Source: Piscicola geometra (lineage: Eukaryota > Annelida > Clitellata > Hirudinida > Piscicolidae). From it: a stretch of DNA of 64,000 nucleotides. The translations under genes were made by a program, and so were the position numbers. Positions 63,001-64,000 of this stretch are shown one piece after another. The stretch is from assembly GCA_943735955.1 (NCBI GenBank), contig CALSEQ010000033.1, forward strand, positions 1,023,001 to 1,087,000, written 5' to 3'. The stretch's first letter is position 1. Each line of letters opens with the position of its first letter. Below the pieces are notes generated by a model. That model was given only the letters and a program-made list of their open reading frames with translations, had not been told where the DNA came from and made no database searches.

Positions 63001-63966
63001 ATATGTAAATATGCAATATATGTAAATATGCAATATATGTAAATATGCAATATATGTAAATATGCAATATATGTAAATATGCAATATATGTAAATATGCA
63101 ATATATGTAAATATGCAATAGATGTAAATATGCAATATATGTAAATATGCAATATATGTAAATATGCAAATATGCAATATATGCAAATATGCAATATATG
63201 TAAATATGCAATATATGTAAATATGCAATATATGTAAATAAGCAATATATGTAAATATGCAATATATGTAAATATGCAATAAATGTAAATATGCAAATAT
63301 GCAATATATGCAAATATGCAATATATGTAAATATGCAATATATGTAAATATGCAATATATGTAAATATGCAATATATGTAAATATGCAATATATGTAAAT
63401 ATGCAAATATGCAATATATGCAAATATGCAAAATATGCAAATATGCAATATATGCAAATATGCAATATATGTAAATATGCAATATATGTAAATATGCAAT
63501 ATATGTAAATAAGCAATATATGTAAATATGCAATATATGCAAATATGCAATATATGTAAATATGCAATATATGTAAATATGCAATATATGTAAATATGCA
63601 ATATATGTAAATATGCAATATATGTAAATATGCAATATATGTAAATATGCAATATATGTAAATATGCAATATATGTAAATATGCAATATACGTAAGTATG
63701 CAACATATGTAAATATGCAATATATGTGAATATGCAAATATGCAATATATGCAAATATGCAATATATGCAAATATGCAATATATGCTAATATGCAATATA
63801 TGTAATTATGCAATATATGTAAATATGCAATATATGTAAATATGCAATATATGTAAATATGCAATATATGTAAATATGCAATATATGTAAATATGCAATA
63901 TATGTAAATATGCAATATATGTAAATATGCAATATATGTAAATATGCAAATATGCAATATATGCAA
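60013..63966 (-). other. Longest stop-free - strand frame; not a gene
   Basis: This is 1,317 codons open on the - strand, cycling through the 17-residue unit HIYIYCIFTYIAYLHIL. It follows from the repeat: the monomer has no TTA, CTA or TCA on the + strand, so no - strand frame contains a stop, and since 17 is not divisible by 3 every frame gives the same cycle. Similar open runs of 100-1,200 codons lie in all three - frames across the window. Starts and stops fall only at variant monomers (for example gcattatatg supplies a start; gctaatatg or aattatgc supplies a stop). There is no conserved frame, start context or non-repeat domain, so I annotate no CDS. Confidence 0.93.
60750..60775 (+). repeat. 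Off-register monomer (taaatatatgc)
   Basis: Here the 8-mer taaatatg is lengthened by two bases to taaatatatg, one of the few places where spacing departs from the 8/9 pattern by something other than a whole sub-unit. It is probably a simple TA dinucleotide slippage. Confidence 0.6.
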
Positions 63967-64000
63967 ATATGCAATATATGCAAATATGCAATATATGTAA

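Larger units (their letters stand above)
1..64000 (+). repeat. 17-bp AT-rich satellite array filling the window
   Basis: Every line reads as head-to-tail copies of caatatatgtaaatatg or a one- to two-base variant, always in this orientation on the + strand. No stretch of unique sequence interrupts it and neither end of the array is inside the window. The monomer splits into a 9-mer (caatatatg) and an 8-mer (taaatatg or caaatatg). Most variation is single substitution, such as gcaataaatg, gcattatatg, gctatatatg, aaataggc or gtgaatatg. Base composition is strongly AT (14 of 17 in the main monomer) and strand-asymmetric (two G, one C on +). Very long uniform arrays of this kind are known from eukaryotic heterochromatin; whether this one is centromeric, subtelomeric or on a special chromosome cannot be read from the sequence. 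Confidence 0.98.
55107..64000 (+). repeat. HOR family with the tatacgtaagtatgcaac marker
   Basis: The marker acgtaagt, followed by gcaacatatg, is at 55625, 56481, 58906, 59381, 60678, 61494, 62062, 62842 and 63690. Steps are 856, 2,425, 475, 1,297, 816, 568, 780 and 848 bp. The last two intervals each contain four doubled 8-mers, and 848 is 780 plus four monomers, so they are versions of one unit. The order within them is gtgaatatg, a caaatatg run, a gcaataaatg monomer and aaataagc monomers. The array runs off the window's right end inside this family. Confidence 0.87.

Noticed and set aside
1..64000. CRISPR array
   Set aside because: Repeats are directly adjacent with no unique spacers of constant length, and no cas genes are present.
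1..64000. Telomeric repeat
   Set aside because: The monomer is AT-rich with single G and C residues and does not resemble G-rich telomere units; it also shows HOR structure and many variants.
1..64000. Promoters, terminators, tRNA or rRNA genes
   Set aside because: TATA-like strings occur in every monomer and carry no information. No GC-bearing stem-loops, cloverleaf or rRNA-like sequence was seen anywhere.
1..64000. Intrinsically bent DNA from phased A-tracts
   Set aside because: The monomer has runs of only three A, and a 17-bp spacing does not keep a ~10.5-bp helical phase, so I do not see support for strong curvature.

Overview
The whole 64 kb window is one tandem satellite array with no recognisable gene, RNA gene, transposon or unique sequence. 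The array enters at base 1 and leaves at base 64000, so neither edge is visible and the true array is longer. The repeat always runs in the same orientation. Its basic 17-bp monomer reads caatatatgtaaatatg on the + strand (3 G/C in 17, about 18% GC), giving very roughly 3,700 monomers. Arrays of this size and simplicity are typical of eukaryotic heterochromatin (centromeric, pericentromeric, subtelomeric, B- or sex-chromosome DNA). The sequence does not let me name the organism, and nothing here suggests a bacterium, virus or organelle.

The monomer has an inner grammar. It is a 9-mer (caatatatg) followed by an 8-mer (taaatatg). A second type uses caaatatg as the 8-mer and occurs mostly in short runs. 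Most such runs are entered through a doubled 8-mer (taaatatg then caaatatg), which shifts the register by 8 bp. Distances between copies therefore follow 17a + 8b, where b is the number of doubled 8-mers. I counted these directly in three higher-order units and the rule held.

Above the monomer level the array is a patchwork of higher-order repeats (HORs), recognised by rare variant monomers that recur at fixed spacing. From left to right: a 923-bp and a ~2.4-kb duplication (2.4-7.2 kb); a 1,169/1,271-bp HOR (9.6-12.7 kb); a family marked by catgatataaaatatg (13.4-19.1 kb, recurring to 29.1 kb); a nearly exact 2,219-bp tandem duplication (18.85-23.3 kb) with a third copy at 28.9-31.15 kb; a 1,161/1,178-bp HOR present as two dimers (25-27.3 and 33.4-35.8 kb); a 1,400/882/313-bp series (37-40.2 kb); a ~1.1-kb HOR (44-47.2 kb); a 1,705/1,501/1,247-bp series (47.2-53.3 kb); an 857-bp duplication (53.35-55.1 kb); and a 475-2,425-bp series that tightens to 780 and 848 bp at the right end (55.6-64 kb). 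The block at 27.3-35.8 kb looks like a contracted copy of 12.5-27.3 kb. A short segment at 1.55-1.9 kb is related to 36.2-36.5 and 41.8-42.0 kb, so different HOR families are interleaved.

The - strand has very long stop-free frames (up to 1,317 codons). They are a by-product: the monomer contains no stop codon on the - strand in any frame, and because 17 is not a multiple of 3 all frames read the same 17-residue cycle. I annotate no CDS.
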